From an uncultured Ruminococcus sp. (lineage in GTDB: Bacteria; Bacillota; Clostridia; Oscillospirales; Ruminococcaceae), in the NCBI GenBank assembly GCA_947174365.1, contig CAMWIR010000016.1, positions 1-34,646 on the forward strand: a DNA stretch of 34,646 nt, read 5' to 3'. Shown here in pieces: positions 16,301 through 24,409 of this stretch. Under the pieces are notes generated by a model that saw nothing but the letters and a program-made list of their open reading frames with translations, was not told where the DNA came from and ran no database searches. Every line of letters begins with the position of its first letter. Position 1 is the stretch's first letter. The position numbers were made by a program, and so were the translations under genes.

Positions 16301-16618
16301 ATGAATTTAATAAGATATTATTTTAAAAAAATTGCCGTAATTTTTGTATGCGTTATGCTGTTTTTGGCTTTTACGGGCTGCAACAGAAAAACCGAAAGTG
16401 TTTCCGACGTAAAAATCGTGGATATTACAACAACTTCCGAAACAGAAACATCAGCCCCCGAAATAACCTATATCATAAACAAAAATACCAAAAAATTTCA
16501 TGACCCCGACTGTCCAAGCGTATATCAGATATATGAAAAAAACAAAAGCGAATACACCGGCGACAGGGACAGTCTTATTTCAAAAGGATACAAACCATGC
16601 AAAAAATGTGAACCGTAA
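16301..16618 (+). CDS. Small lipoprotein with a cysteine-rich Ada-like C-terminal domain
   Basis: A 105-residue predicted lipoprotein. ATG 16301 is preferred over the track start because AAAGGA precedes it and it begins a clear signal peptide ending in the lipobox FTGC (Cys27). A short threonine/serine-rich linker follows. The C-terminal 45 residues hold a small module (INKNTKKFHDPDCPSVYQI, then GYKPCKKCEP). It matches the small Cys-rich, probably metal-binding module often attached to secreted nucleases and competence proteins of Firmicutes. Here it stands without a nuclease domain. Function is unknown. It is divergent from the XRE gene. Confidence 0.7.
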   Translation: MNLIRYYFKKIAVIFVCVMLFLAFTGCNRKTESVSDVKIVDITTTSETETSAPEITYIINKNTKKFHDPDCPSVYQIYEKNKSEYTGDRDSLISKGYKPCKKCEP

Positions 16619-16651
16619 AAATTATGAAAATCCCACGTATCTTTTGCCCCG

Positions 16652-16675
16652 AGGGATTTTTCCGCAAAAATCCCT
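16652..16675. terminator. Hairpin after the small lipoprotein
   Basis: A perfect 10-bp stem AGGGATTTTT/AAAAATCCCT with loop CCGC, 33 bp after the stop. No T-tract follows on the plus strand. A second AT-rich inverted repeat lies at 16761-16794. Confidence 0.45.
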
Positions 16676-16833
16676 AAAAATAAGGTTGTAAAAGTATTGT
16701 ACGAAAAAAATTTACAAATTAAAATTTCTCACGAATTTAATATGTCAAATTAACAAAACAGGTCAAAAAGCCCTGTACACAGCCTTTTTTGACCATTGCA
16801 ATAAAATCTTGGGGCAATTTGCCCAAAAAATAA

Positions 16834-16860
16834 TTAGCACTCAAAGCAAATATTTGCTAA
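16834..16860 (+). promoter_or_regulatory. Degenerate second CIRCE-like operator
   Basis: TTAGCACTC, a 9-nt spacer and ATTTGCTAA. The left half is perfect and the right half keeps the GCTAA end. It lies upstream of the promoter and may add HrcA binding. Confidence 0.55.
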
Positions 16861-16878
16861 AAAATTTTGAAAAACCCC

Positions 16879-16906
16879 TTGACAAGTTGCAAAAAAGGTG
16901 TATAAT
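16879..16906 (+). promoter_or_regulatory. Sigma-A promoter of the hrcA operon
   Basis: A perfect TTGACA and perfect TATAAT, 16 nt apart. Initiation is expected within the following CIRCE operator. Confidence 0.9.
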
Positions 16907-16910
16907 ATAA

Positions 16911-16937
16911 TTAGCACTCAATGAGAATGAGTGCTAA
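16911..16937 (+). promoter_or_regulatory. CIRCE operator (HrcA binding site)
   Basis: An exact TTAGCACTC-N9-GAGTGCTAA. CIRCE is the operator of HrcA, so the operon is derepressed on heat shock. An additional half site AGTGCTAA occurs at 16953-16960. Confidence 0.97.
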
Positions 16938-17075
16938 CAGAGTAAGTACAAAAGTGCTAATGAGCCGAAATAAAAAGCTGCAACGTAAAGGCACAGCGCA
17001 GATGATCCCCGCAGAAAAAGCGGAAGAAACCGCAACAGCATTATCCCGAAAGCCAAAAGGAAAGGAGCGACAGGC

Positions 17076-18128
17076 TTGCTGGACGACAGGAAACTGAAAA
17101 TTCTTGCCGCTGTTGTCAGCGAATATATAGTCACGGGCGAGCCTGTAGGCTCAAAGGCTATAGCGGCAATGCCCGATATAAAGGTATCCTCGGCGACCAT
17201 ACGCAACGATATGGCGCTTCTGGAGCAGCTGGGATATTTGGAGCAGCCTCACACCTCGGCAGGACGTGTGCCCACTTACAGCGGCTATAAGCTTTACATT
17301 GAACAGCTTATGCCGAGGGTAACGCTGACGGAGGAGGAAAAGCTGCTGCTGGACACGGCTGTGGAATCGGGCGGCAGCGGTGAAGCGGTCATAGAAAACG
17401 CCGCAAAGGCGCTGGCGGATATTACCCACTGCGCAGCGGTGGTGTCCGACTTTTCCCCGCAGTTTTCGGTGATAACAAAGGTAGAGGCGATCCCCACGGG
17501 AAAGCGGATGTATGTTCTGCTGATGATAACCTCGTCGGGGAATATCCGCAACAAGGTGTGCAGGCTGGAATTTGACCTTTCGGGAGAGCAGCTTCACTTT
17601 TTCACCGAGTACATGACAAGCAATCTCAGCGGAATGAGTGTGGAGAGCCTTTCGGAAGAGACCATTGAAAAGCTGGCGGCTGCCATGGGGGCGTACACGG
17701 TCACCCTCACTCCACTGCTCAACGGCGTTACCGAGCTTGCGAGGAGCTTTAAAAAGAGCGATGTTCACGTAAGCGGCGAGCGGAATCTCATTACCCGGAA
17801 TGACATTGACGCAGGAGATATTGCGAAGTTTCTGGAAGAACAGCAGGAATTTGCAAGGCTGCTTGACGACAGCTTCAGCGGTCTCAGGGTTCTTTTCGGA
17901 GAGGATGACAGCCTTGTTATCAGCAACTCCAGTCTTATTGTTTCGCCCTTTAAAAAGGGCGGCAAAACAGCGGGGAGTCTGAGCGTTATAGGCCCTGTGC
18001 GGTTGGACTATGCAAAGATAATCCCGTATATCGAATATTTAACAGGCAAGATCAGTGCGGTGTTGAGCGGAGATGAAGATGAACCTCCCCCATATCTCCC
18101 GCCGCAGATTGAAGATAAAAGCAATTAA
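17076..18128 (+). CDS. hrcA: Heat-inducible transcription repressor HrcA
   Basis: A 350-residue repressor of chaperone genes that binds CIRCE; GroE-dependent folding of HrcA makes repression heat-sensitive in studied Firmicutes. The start is TTG, with AAAGGAG 8 nt upstream. The N-terminal winged helix contains VGSKAIA and SSATIRNDMALLEQLGYLEQPHTSAGRVPT, the family signature. A GAF-like middle and a C-terminal dimerization part follow (IGPVRLDYAKIIPYIEYL near the end). It is the first gene of hrcA-grpE-dnaK-dnaJ, directly behind a perfect CIRCE, so it is autoregulated. Confidence 0.97.
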   Translation: MLDDRKLKILAAVVSEYIVTGEPVGSKAIAAMPDIKVSSATIRNDMALLEQLGYLEQPHTSAGRVPTYSGYKLYIEQLMPRVTLTEEEKLLLDTAVESGGSGEAVIENAAKALADITHCAAVVSDFSPQFSVITKVEAIPTGKRMYVLLMITSSGNIRNKVCRLEFDLSGEQLHFFTEYMTSNLSGMSVESLSEETIEKLAAAMGAYTVTLTPLLNGVTELARSFKKSDVHVSGERNLITRNDIDAGDIAKFLEEQQEFARLLDDSFSGLRVLFGEDDSLVISNSSLIVSPFKKGGKTAGSLSVIGPVRLDYAKIIPYIEYLTGKISAVLSGDEDEPPPYLPPQIEDKSN

Positions 18129-18145
18129 AAGGAGGCAGTAAAACA

Positions 18146-18715
18146 ATGGCGGAAAATGAAACACCTGTAGAGGAAACCGTTTCCGAGACCCCGGAGGCGG
18201 AGGAAGGTCCCGATGAGGAAGTTCCCGCAGAGGAAACCGCAGCCGAGGAAAAATCCCCCGAGGATGAGGCGGCAGACAGACTCGCGAAGCTCGAAAAGGA
18301 GCTTGCGGATGAAAAGGAAAAGTATCTGCGGCTGGACGCGGAATACTACAACTACCGCAACCGCTCGGTAAAGGAAAAGTCCGAGGCTTACGAAAACGCC
18401 ACGATCGCAGCGGTGACGGACATTCTCTCGGTAATAGACGATTTTGAAAGGGCGCTGGCTGCGGAATGCTCCGACTCCAATTTCAAAAAGGGCATTGAGA
18501 TGATCTACACCCGTTACAAGGGCATATTGGGCAAGCTGGGAGTCTGTGAGATAGAGGCGCTGGGGCAGCCCTTTGACCCGAACATTCACAATGCTGTGAG
18601 CAGCACGGAGGATGAAAACTTAGGTGAAAACACCGTTGCTGTGGTTCTTCAGAAGGGCTACACGATTGGGAAAAAGGTTATCCGTCCCGCAATGGTAACG
18701 GTGGCAAATCCTTAA
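18146..18715 (+). CDS. grpE: Nucleotide exchange factor GrpE
   Basis: A 189-residue cochaperone that releases ADP from DnaK. The N-terminal 50 residues are acidic and low-complexity. A long coiled coil follows (about 45-105, with KYLRLDAEYYNYRNRSVKEK), then the beta-domain signature GQPFDPNIHNAVS and a glycine-rich C-terminal part (KGYTIGKKVIRPAMVTV). AAGGAGG precedes the ATG. It starts 17 bp after hrcA, in the same operon. Confidence 0.96.
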   Translation: MAENETPVEETVSETPEAEEGPDEEVPAEETAAEEKSPEDEAADRLAKLEKELADEKEKYLRLDAEYYNYRNRSVKEKSEAYENATIAAVTDILSVIDDFERALAAECSDSNFKKGIEMIYTRYKGILGKLGVCEIEALGQPFDPNIHNAVSSTEDENLGENTVAVVLQKGYTIGKKVIRPAMVTVANP

Positions 18716-18798
18716 AAAAGCATGATATAAAGCTTGTAAAAAACATTGTTTAAAATATGAACGCCCCATAGGGGCAATTACAGAAAGGAAGAATTTAT

Positions 18799-20634
18799 AT
18801 GTCAAAAATCATAGGTATAGACCTGGGTACGACCAACTCCTGCGTAGCGGTAATGGAGGGCGGCGACGCTGTTGTTATCGCCAATGCGGAGGGCGCAAGA
18901 ACAACTCCCTCGGTAGTGGGCTTTACCAAAACGGGCGAGCGCCTTGTGGGACAGGTGGCAAAGAGACAGGCGGTCACCAATGCAGACCGCACGGTTTCCT
19001 CTATCAAGCGCCATATGGGTTCGGATTACAAGGTTTCCATTGACGACAAGAAGTACACCCCTCAGGAAATTTCCGCAATGATCCTCCAGAAGCTCAAAGC
19101 CGATGCGGAAAGCTATCTGGGCGAAAAGGTAACTGAGGCGGTAATCACCGTTCCCGCATATTTCACCGACGCTCAGAGGCAGGCTACAAAGGACGCGGGT
19201 CAGATAGCGGGACTCAACGTTAAGCGTATCATCAACGAGCCTACTGCCGCTGCCCTCTCCTACGGCATTGACAAGGAGCAGGATCAGACTGTTATGGTTT
19301 ACGACCTGGGCGGCGGTACATTCGATGTATCCATTATCGAAATGGGCGACGGCGTGCAGGAGGTACAGGCAACAGCAGGAAACAACCACCTGGGCGGCGA
19401 CGATTTCGACCAGAGGATAATCAACTGGATGATAGAGTCCTTCAAGGCCTCCGACGGCATTGACCTTTCCTCGGACAAAATGGCTATGCAGAGACTTAAA
19501 GAGGCAGCGGAGAAGTCTAAGATAGAGCTTTCTTCCACTCCCTCCTCAATGATAAACCTCCCCTATATCACGGCGGACTCCTCGGGTCCAAAGCATCTGG
19601 AGCTTACTCTTACAAAGGCTAAGTTTGATGAGCTGACCCACGATCTGGTAGAGGCTACCATGGGCCCCGTGCGCCAGGCACTTTCCGACGCTGGTCTCAA
19701 GCCCTCGGATATAAACAAGGTTCTTATGGTTGGCGGTTCTTCCAGAATACCCGCTGTTCAGGAGGCTGTTAAAAAGCACATGGGCACTGAGCCTTTCAAG
19801 GGCATTAACCCCGACGAGTGCGTTGCTCTGGGTGCGGCGCTTCAGGGCGGCGTGTTCACGGGCGATGTTACGGGAATGGTTCTGCGTGACGTAACTCCAT
19901 TGTCTCTCGGTATCGAGACCGCAGGCGGCGTTTGCACAAAGATGATCGAGAGAAACAAGGCTATTCCTATCAAGCATTCTCAGGTATTCTCCACCTATGC
20001 GGATAATCAGACCGCCGTTGACATCAACGTTCTTCAGGGCGAGAGAGAATTCGCCAAGGATAACAAGCAGCTGGGTATGTTCAGGCTGGACGGCATTGCT
20101 CCCGCACCCAGAGGCGTTCCTCAGATCGAGGTAACCTTCGATATCGACTCCAACGGTATTGTTCATGTATTTGCAAAGGATCTGGGCACAGGCAAGGAGC
20201 AGAACATTACCATTCAGTCCTCCACAAATATGTCCAAGGAGGATATAGACAAGGCTGTGGCAGACGCAGAGAGATACGCCGAGGAGGATAAGAAGCGCAA
20301 GGAAGAAGTGGACATCAAGAACCAGGCAGAGAGTCTTGTATTCCAGAGCGAGAAGGCGCTGACCGACTTCGGCGACAAAGTGACCGACAGTGACAAAGCC
20401 CCCATTCAGGCTAAGATTGAAGAGCTTAAAAAGGCTATCGAGGCAAATGACACTGCGCAGATGAAAGCTAAGACCGAGGAGCTTCAGAAAGCAATTTACG
20501 AGCTTTCCTCCAAGGTATATCAGGCAGCGGGCGCAGCAGCAGGGGGAGACCCTTCGGGCGCACAGGATATGGGCGCAGGTGCGGCCGGCGGCAATGACGA
20601 CGGCTTTGTAGATGCGGAATTTACCGAAAACTGA
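18799..20634 (+). CDS. dnaK: Molecular chaperone DnaK (Hsp70)
   Basis: A 611-residue ATP-dependent chaperone of normal Gram-positive length. The nucleotide-binding domain has [45 protein letters not shown] and [11 protein letters not shown]. The substrate-binding domain follows, with a helical lid and a glycine/alanine-rich tail ending [20 protein letters not shown] precedes ATG 18799. The 83-bp gap from grpE contains a small GCCCC/GGGGC hairpin that may be a processing or attenuation point. A larger hairpin follows dnaK. Confidence 0.98.
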   Translation: MSKIIGIDLGTTNSCVAVMEGGDAVVIANAEGARTTPSVVGFTKTGERLVGQVAKRQAVTNADRTVSSIKRHMGSDYKVSIDDKKYTPQEISAMILQKLKADAESYLGEKVTEAVITVPAYFTDAQRQATKDAGQIAGLNVKRIINEPTAAALSYGIDKEQDQTVMVYDLGGGTFDVSIIEMGDGVQEVQATAGNNHLGGDDFDQRIINWMIESFKASDGIDLSSDKMAMQRLKEAAEKSKIELSSTPSSMINLPYITADSSGPKHLELTLTKAKFDELTHDLVEATMGPVRQALSDAGLKPSDINKVLMVGGSSRIPAVQEAVKKHMGTEPFKGINPDECVALGAALQGGVFTGDVTGMVLRDVTPLSLGIETAGGVCTKMIERNKAIPIKHSQVFSTYADNQTAVDINVLQGEREFAKDNKQLGMFRLDGIAPAPRGVPQIEVTFDIDSNGIVHVFAKDLGTGKEQNITIQSSTNMSKEDIDKAVADAERYAEEDKKRKEEVDIKNQAESLVFQSEKALTDFGDKVTDSDKAPIQAKIEELKKAIEANDTAQMKAKTEELQKAIYELSSKVYQAAGAAAGGDPSGAQDMGAGAAGGNDDGFVDAEFTEN

Positions 20635-20652
20635 TAAGTTTATATAAACCTA

Positions 20653-20690
20653 CCGCATACAACGGAAATGAACAAATCCGGTGTATGCGG
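20653..20690 (+). terminator. Hairpin between dnaK and dnaJ (partial terminator or processing site)
   Basis: A 14-bp stem (CCGCATACAACGGA/TCCGGTGTATGCGG, one mismatch) with an A-rich loop is followed by CATAGGATTTTATT. The weak T-tract suggests partial termination, lowering dnaJ relative to dnaK, or 3' end protection. Confidence 0.55.
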
Positions 20691-20751
20691 CATAGGATTT
20701 TATTAAGCAATAAATACAGGCAAAAAAGCAAACAGAGCGGCGGCAATATCC

Positions 20752-20779
20752 TGCCTCCTGCCTCTTGCCTCTTGCCTCT
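20752..20779 (+). repeat. Tandem heptamer repeat (TGCCTCT x4) before dnaJ
   Basis: TGCCTCC followed by three exact copies of TGCCTCT, ending 3 nt before the AAGGAG of dnaJ. The reverse-complement form occurs at 26821-26841 upstream of the ABC-F gene. Confidence 0.85.
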
Positions 20780-20797
20780 TACAAGGAGAGCTTTTGT

Positions 20798-21946
20798 ATG
20801 GCTGATAAGAGAGATTATTATGAGGTGCTCGGGCTGCAAAAGGGCGCAAGCGAGGACGAAATAAAAAAAGCGTACCGCGCCAGCGTTAAGAAATATCACC
20901 CCGATCTGCACCCGGACGACAAGGAATGCGAGGAGAAAATGAAAGAGGTCAACGAGGCATACGAGTGCCTTTCCGACCCGGACAAAAAATCCCGCTACGA
21001 CCAATTCGGCCATGCAGGAGTTGATCCCTCCTACGGGGGAGGCGGCGGCTTCGGAGGCTTTTCGGGCTTTGGAGATATGGGCGATATCGGGGATATTTTC
21101 AGTTCGTTCTTCGGAGGCGGCTTTGGCGGCAGCAGCAGGAGCAATCCCAACGCACCCAGGCGGGGGCAGGATATTCAGACGGAGGCAACCATTGATTTCA
21201 TGGATGCCTGCAACGGCAAAAAGCTGGATATAAAGATTTCCCGCATGGAAAAATGTCCCGATTGCAGCGGCTCGGGAGCTGCCCCCGGTTCATCTGCACA
21301 GACCTGCTCGGAATGCGGCGGCTCGGGTCAGGTAAAGACCGCCCAGCGCACGCCTTTCGGCATGATCTCCAGCCAGCGCCCCTGTACACGCTGCGGCGGC
21401 AAGGGCACGGTAATATCCAATCCCTGTCCCAAGTGCAAAGGCGTGGGAAGAATATCCGTTCCAAAGACCGTTACCGTGACTGTGCCTGCGGGCATTGATG
21501 ACGGACAGACCCTCCGTGACAGGGGCAACGGGCACAACGGCATAAACGGAGGTCCCTCGGGCGACCTGCTTGTTACCATAAATGTACGCCCCGATCCTAT
21601 TTTTGAACGGGACGGCTTTGACATACACACGAAAATACCCATTACCTACAGCCAGGCTGTTCTGGGGGACAGCATTAAAGTGCCCACCATTGACGGAAGC
21701 GTTAATCTGACTGTTCCCGAAGGAACACCCTCCGGAAAGGTGTTCCGCGTCAAGGGCAAGGGCGTGAAAAAGCTCAACAGAAATGAACGGGGCGATCAGT
21801 TTGTTACCGTTAATGTTGAGATACCCAAGGGGCTTAACAAGACTCAGAAGGACCTGCTGAAAAAATTCGAGGAAAGCCTCGGCGACGGCAACTACAACAA
21901 CCGCAAAAGCTTTTTTGAAAAGGTGAAAAATATTCTTCAGCAGTAA
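20798..21946 (+). CDS. dnaJ: Chaperone DnaJ (Hsp40, type I)
   Basis: A 382-residue cochaperone that delivers clients to DnaK and stimulates its ATPase. ATG 20798 is chosen over the track start because AAGGAG precedes it and it gives MADKRDYYEVLG. The J domain has the HPD motif in KYHPDLHPDD. A Gly/Phe-rich region occupies about residues 75-125. Four zinc-binding CxxCxGxG repeats follow (CPDCSGSG, CSECGGSG, CTRCGGKG, CPKCKGVG), then the client-binding C-terminal domains. It is the last gene of the heat-shock operon and is followed by a strong terminator. Confidence 0.98.
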   Translation: MADKRDYYEVLGLQKGASEDEIKKAYRASVKKYHPDLHPDDKECEEKMKEVNEAYECLSDPDKKSRYDQFGHAGVDPSYGGGGGFGGFSGFGDMGDIGDIFSSFFGGGFGGSSRSNPNAPRRGQDIQTEATIDFMDACNGKKLDIKISRMEKCPDCSGSGAAPGSSAQTCSECGGSGQVKTAQRTPFGMISSQRPCTRCGGKGTVISNPCPKCKGVGRISVPKTVTVTVPAGIDDGQTLRDRGNGHNGINGGPSGDLLVTINVRPDPIFERDGFDIHTKIPITYSQAVLGDSIKVPTIDGSVNLTVPEGTPSGKVFRVKGKGVKKLNRNERGDQFVTVNVEIPKGLNKTQKDLLKKFEESLGDGNYNNRKSFFEKVKNILQQ

Positions 21947-21963
21947 ATATTAATAATACATTA

Positions 21964-21997
21964 ACTCCCCCGCCGTTTCGGCGAGGGAGTAATTTTT
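21964..21997. terminator. Intrinsic terminator of dnaJ, probably bidirectional
   Basis: An 11-bp stem with one mismatch (ACTCCCCCGCCG/CGGCGAGGGAGT), a TTT loop, then AATTTTT. It lies 17 bp after dnaJ and abuts the stop codon of the convergent 21996-22364 gene. Confidence 0.85.
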
Positions 21998-22364
21998 AAC
22001 CTTGTTTAATAACTTCATTGTAATAATCAATGTCTATCATTTTCAAAAGCTCCAAAGCCCTTTTGCGGGAATTATACCCGCCCGCCCTGTAGGCATAGTC
22101 CGTAATCCCGTCACAAATGATCCGAAACACGACCTCGTCCTCGGTGCTTAGCTTCTTAACGCTCTCAATGCCGCGAATGCCAAGATGATATATCTCATAG
22201 CCGTTTTTCCTGCGGACAATGTAGATCCCTGTGGGATCGGTAAATTTATCGCCGTAATGCAAATGTCCGCGAAACAGGTCGTCTGCCGTCAGGTCTGCAC
22301 CCGCAAGCTTTTTTTCAATGTTCGATGATATAATTTTATATTCAATCGGTTCACGTACATTCAA
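21996..22364 (-). CDS. Small uncharacterised protein, last gene of the GH5 operon
   Basis: A 122-residue soluble, mixed alpha/beta protein with no signal peptide. The start is TTG at 22364, since an in-frame stop lies just upstream and AAGGAAG is at 9-nt spacing. Visible stretches are DPTGIYIVRRKNGYEIYHLGIRG and a helical C-terminus (RKRALELLKMIDIDYYNEVIKQG). Its size and the GIYIVRR.NGYE pattern recall small immunity-type proteins of polymorphic toxin systems, but the match is too weak to name. It lies 19 bp after the nuclease-like gene, in the same operon. Confidence 0.6.
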   Translation of the reverse strand: MNVREPIEYKIISSNIEKKLAGADLTADDLFRGHLHYGDKFTDPTGIYIVRRKNGYEIYHLGIRGIESVKKLSTEDEVVFRIICDGITDYAYRAGGYNSRKRALELLKMIDIDYYNEVIKQG

Positions 22365-22383
22365 AGCCGTTCACTTCCTTGGA

Positions 22384-23151
22384 TCAATTCATCAGCTCTT
22401 CATTAAATCTGTATGTAAACGCCCTGCCCTTTTTTCCCGTCCGCAGGAGAACATTCCCGCGGAAAAGGGCGGAAAGAGCAAGCTGTGCTGTTTCTCGGGG
22501 AATAGCCGCAGCCTCCGAAAAATCCGCCGTGGTAAAATCCTCCTCATAAATGCAGGGGATAAGCTGTCGCCATTCATCGGGGGAATTTATCCGCATTTCG
22601 GAAACCAGCGCCGTGGGCATTCGGTCAATTACCGAGAACCGCCCTCTGCGGTTTTTCTTTTTCCCGATAAATTCGGGGTTTATCCGATATTCCTCGCATT
22701 CCAGCGACATCACCGAAAATCGCAGATTAGGGTGGGTGAGAAACTCTGCAATGGGAAAAAGCTCACGGAATATCTCATAGGGAGTCTCCTTTAAAGGGGA
22801 CGTTCTCGGCTTGCCCAGCACACCCTCGCCGTCAATGATAACTATCCGCTTTTTCACGTACACGGGATAGACCACCGTCACCGCCGCCGCAGGGAGAAAA
22901 GCCGCCAGCTTGTCCTTTAAATGGGAAAACTGCCCCGTCTGTATCTCGATGATACCGTCCTCCCCCACAATGTCTGCAACATATCCCCCAAGCTTCATCT
23001 CCTGGGATTCCTGAAAAGGCTCGAAATAATTTTTCAGCACCGCATGAACAGAGCTTTCTCCCATAGTCCCTATGCCGCTTTTAAGCCTGCCTCCCGATGA
23101 TACCAGGCGGCAGGCTGTTTCAAAGCGTTCTTTATCGCAAAGACCTGTCAT
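22384..23151 (-). CDS. Conserved hypothetical protein with PD-(D/E)xK-nuclease-like N-terminus
   Basis: A 255-residue soluble protein. ATG 23151 lies 2 nt after the GH5 stop, so its translation is probably coupled; no strong ribosome binding site is seen. The pattern E33 (MGESSVHAVLKNYF), D60 (YVADIVG) and E69-x-Q71 (IIEIQTG) matches the alpha-E, D, ExQ spacing of PD-(D/E)xK nucleases. The middle has VYPVYVKKRIVII and a basic KKKNRRGR patch. The C-terminus (FTTADFSEAAAIPRETAQLALSALFRGNVL) looks like a winged helix. A DNA or RNA enzyme is inferred; the substrate is unknown. It resembles a widespread clostridial hypothetical family. Confidence 0.6.
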   Translation of the reverse strand: MTGLCDKERFETACRLVSSGGRLKSGIGTMGESSVHAVLKNYFEPFQESQEMKLGGYVADIVGEDGIIEIQTGQFSHLKDKLAAFLPAAAVTVVYPVYVKKRIVIIDGEGVLGKPRTSPLKETPYEIFRELFPIAEFLTHPNLRFSVMSLECEEYRINPEFIGKKKNRRGRFSVIDRMPTALVSEMRINSPDEWRQLIPCIYEEDFTTADFSEAAAIPRETAQLALSALFRGNVLLRTGKKGRAFTYRFNEELMN

Positions 23152-23153
23152 TA

Positions 23154-24383
23154 TTAGTCCCATTCGCCGCCGCGGGCTTCCATCATGGCGGTGATTATTT
23201 CGGGGTATCTCCATTCGTAGCTCTTTCGGTCAATAAGTCCGAAATTCTCACCGTTGCCGACGAATGCGTTGTTGTCCCACCATACGCAGGGAACGCCTGC
23301 TTCGGTTGCCTTGGTGATATAGTAACGTGCGCAGTCGGCTCTGGCGGCGGTGTTCATACGGTTTCTCGAACCGAATTCGCCCATAATGACCGCCTGTCCC
23401 TTGTCAATATATCTGTCTTTGAGATCCGCAAAAAGAACGTCAATATCCCGTGTATCCCCTGCATTGTCAGAACTCCATTCGCTGACAGCCGATTCGGGTC
23501 CTGCCAGGGCAAAGTTATAGGGAAGATATGCATGAACGGACAAGATCACCTTGTCATCGTCGGGTATCACCGTTTCGTTCAGCACCTGCCCCGAGGTGGA
23601 GGCGGCATAGGTGGGCACCATAAGGTGACGGTTTGCGTTATTGCCCCCGGTAGCACGAACGGTCTCCACAAAGGCGGCATTCCAATGGTTTATTACCTCC
23701 CTTGCCTCGGCATTGCCTCCTGTCCATTCCATGGGAGTGCCCTTAAGGCGAGGCTCGTTCATGCCCTCAAAAATAAGCTTTTCATTGTAATCCTTGAAGT
23801 ATTCGGCGATCTGCTTCCATATGGCACGCAGTATCTCATCCGCAGCCGCTTCATTATCGGCAGTGGGATTGTTCCACTCTTCATGGTGAGCGTTCAGGAT
23901 AACGAACATATCATTGGCATAAGCGTAGTCAACGACCTCCTTGACCCTTGCGAGCCAGTCCTCACGGATAGTGTAATCGGGAGCTTCGCCGAACTTACCC
24001 TCCCATGTAACAGGCAGCCGCAGAACATTAAAGCCCTGTGCCTTAACGCTGTCAATAAGCCGCTGCGTGGTAACGGGCTGCCCCCAGGCGGTTTCCCACT
24101 GTTCTGCGGTTTCGTTGCCGTCGGGATTTTCTATCAGCGAATCAAAGGTATTGCCCAGATTCCAGCCCACACGCATTTCCTTGACCAACTCAATTGAAGG
24201 AATGTCCCTCATGGGGGTCATTTCATAAAGCGCCTCGGTGACTTCTGCCTGTGTGTCCTCGGGAGTCACGGCGTCGTCCGAATTACTGTCCTTGCACCCT
24301 GCAAGGCAGGAAATACACATAGCCGCTGCCAATGCAGCCATTGCAATTTTCTTCATTGCTGCAATTTTCTTTATTTTTATCAT
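23154..24383 (-). CDS. GH5-family endo-beta-glucanase lipoprotein
   Basis: A 409-residue surface lipoprotein. ATG 24383 is preferred (AAAGGA upstream). It gives a signal peptide ending in the lipobox LAGC (Cys30), then an acidic linker. The GH5 (beta/alpha)8 domain starts RVGWNLGNTFDS and has GFNVLRLPVTW, ILNAHHEEW and the acid/base Glu210 in FEGMNEP. His284 lies in LSVHAYLPY, and the nucleophile Glu336 in IMGEFGSRN. Such enzymes cut cellulose, mixed-linkage glucan or related beta-glucans outside the cell. No dockerin or carbohydrate-binding module is visible, so it is cell-anchored, not cellulosomal. It is the second gene of a four-gene operon. Confidence 0.92.
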   Translation of the reverse strand: MIKIKKIAAMKKIAMAALAAAMCISCLAGCKDSNSDDAVTPEDTQAEVTEALYEMTPMRDIPSIELVKEMRVGWNLGNTFDSLIENPDGNETAEQWETAWGQPVTTQRLIDSVKAQGFNVLRLPVTWEGKFGEAPDYTIREDWLARVKEVVDYAYANDMFVILNAHHEEWNNPTADNEAAADEILRAIWKQIAEYFKDYNEKLIFEGMNEPRLKGTPMEWTGGNAEAREVINHWNAAFVETVRATGGNNANRHLMVPTYAASTSGQVLNETVIPDDDKVILSVHAYLPYNFALAGPESAVSEWSSDNAGDTRDIDVLFADLKDRYIDKGQAVIMGEFGSRNRMNTAARADCARYYITKATEAGVPCVWWDNNAFVGNGENFGLIDRKSYEWRYPEIITAMMEARGGEWD

Positions 24384-24409
24384 TGTTATTTGATCCTTTC
24401 TTATAAGTA

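Noticed and set aside
21996-23151. Toxin-immunity pair reading of the last two genes of the GH5 operon
   Set aside because: The nuclease-like gene has no secretion or toxin-delivery domain and the small protein's similarity to immunity families is too weak to assert. Kept only as a test in the findings.
23097-24197. 366-aa plus-strand ORF
   Set aside because: Antisense shadow of the GH5 gene, whose catalytic motifs are intact on the minus strand.
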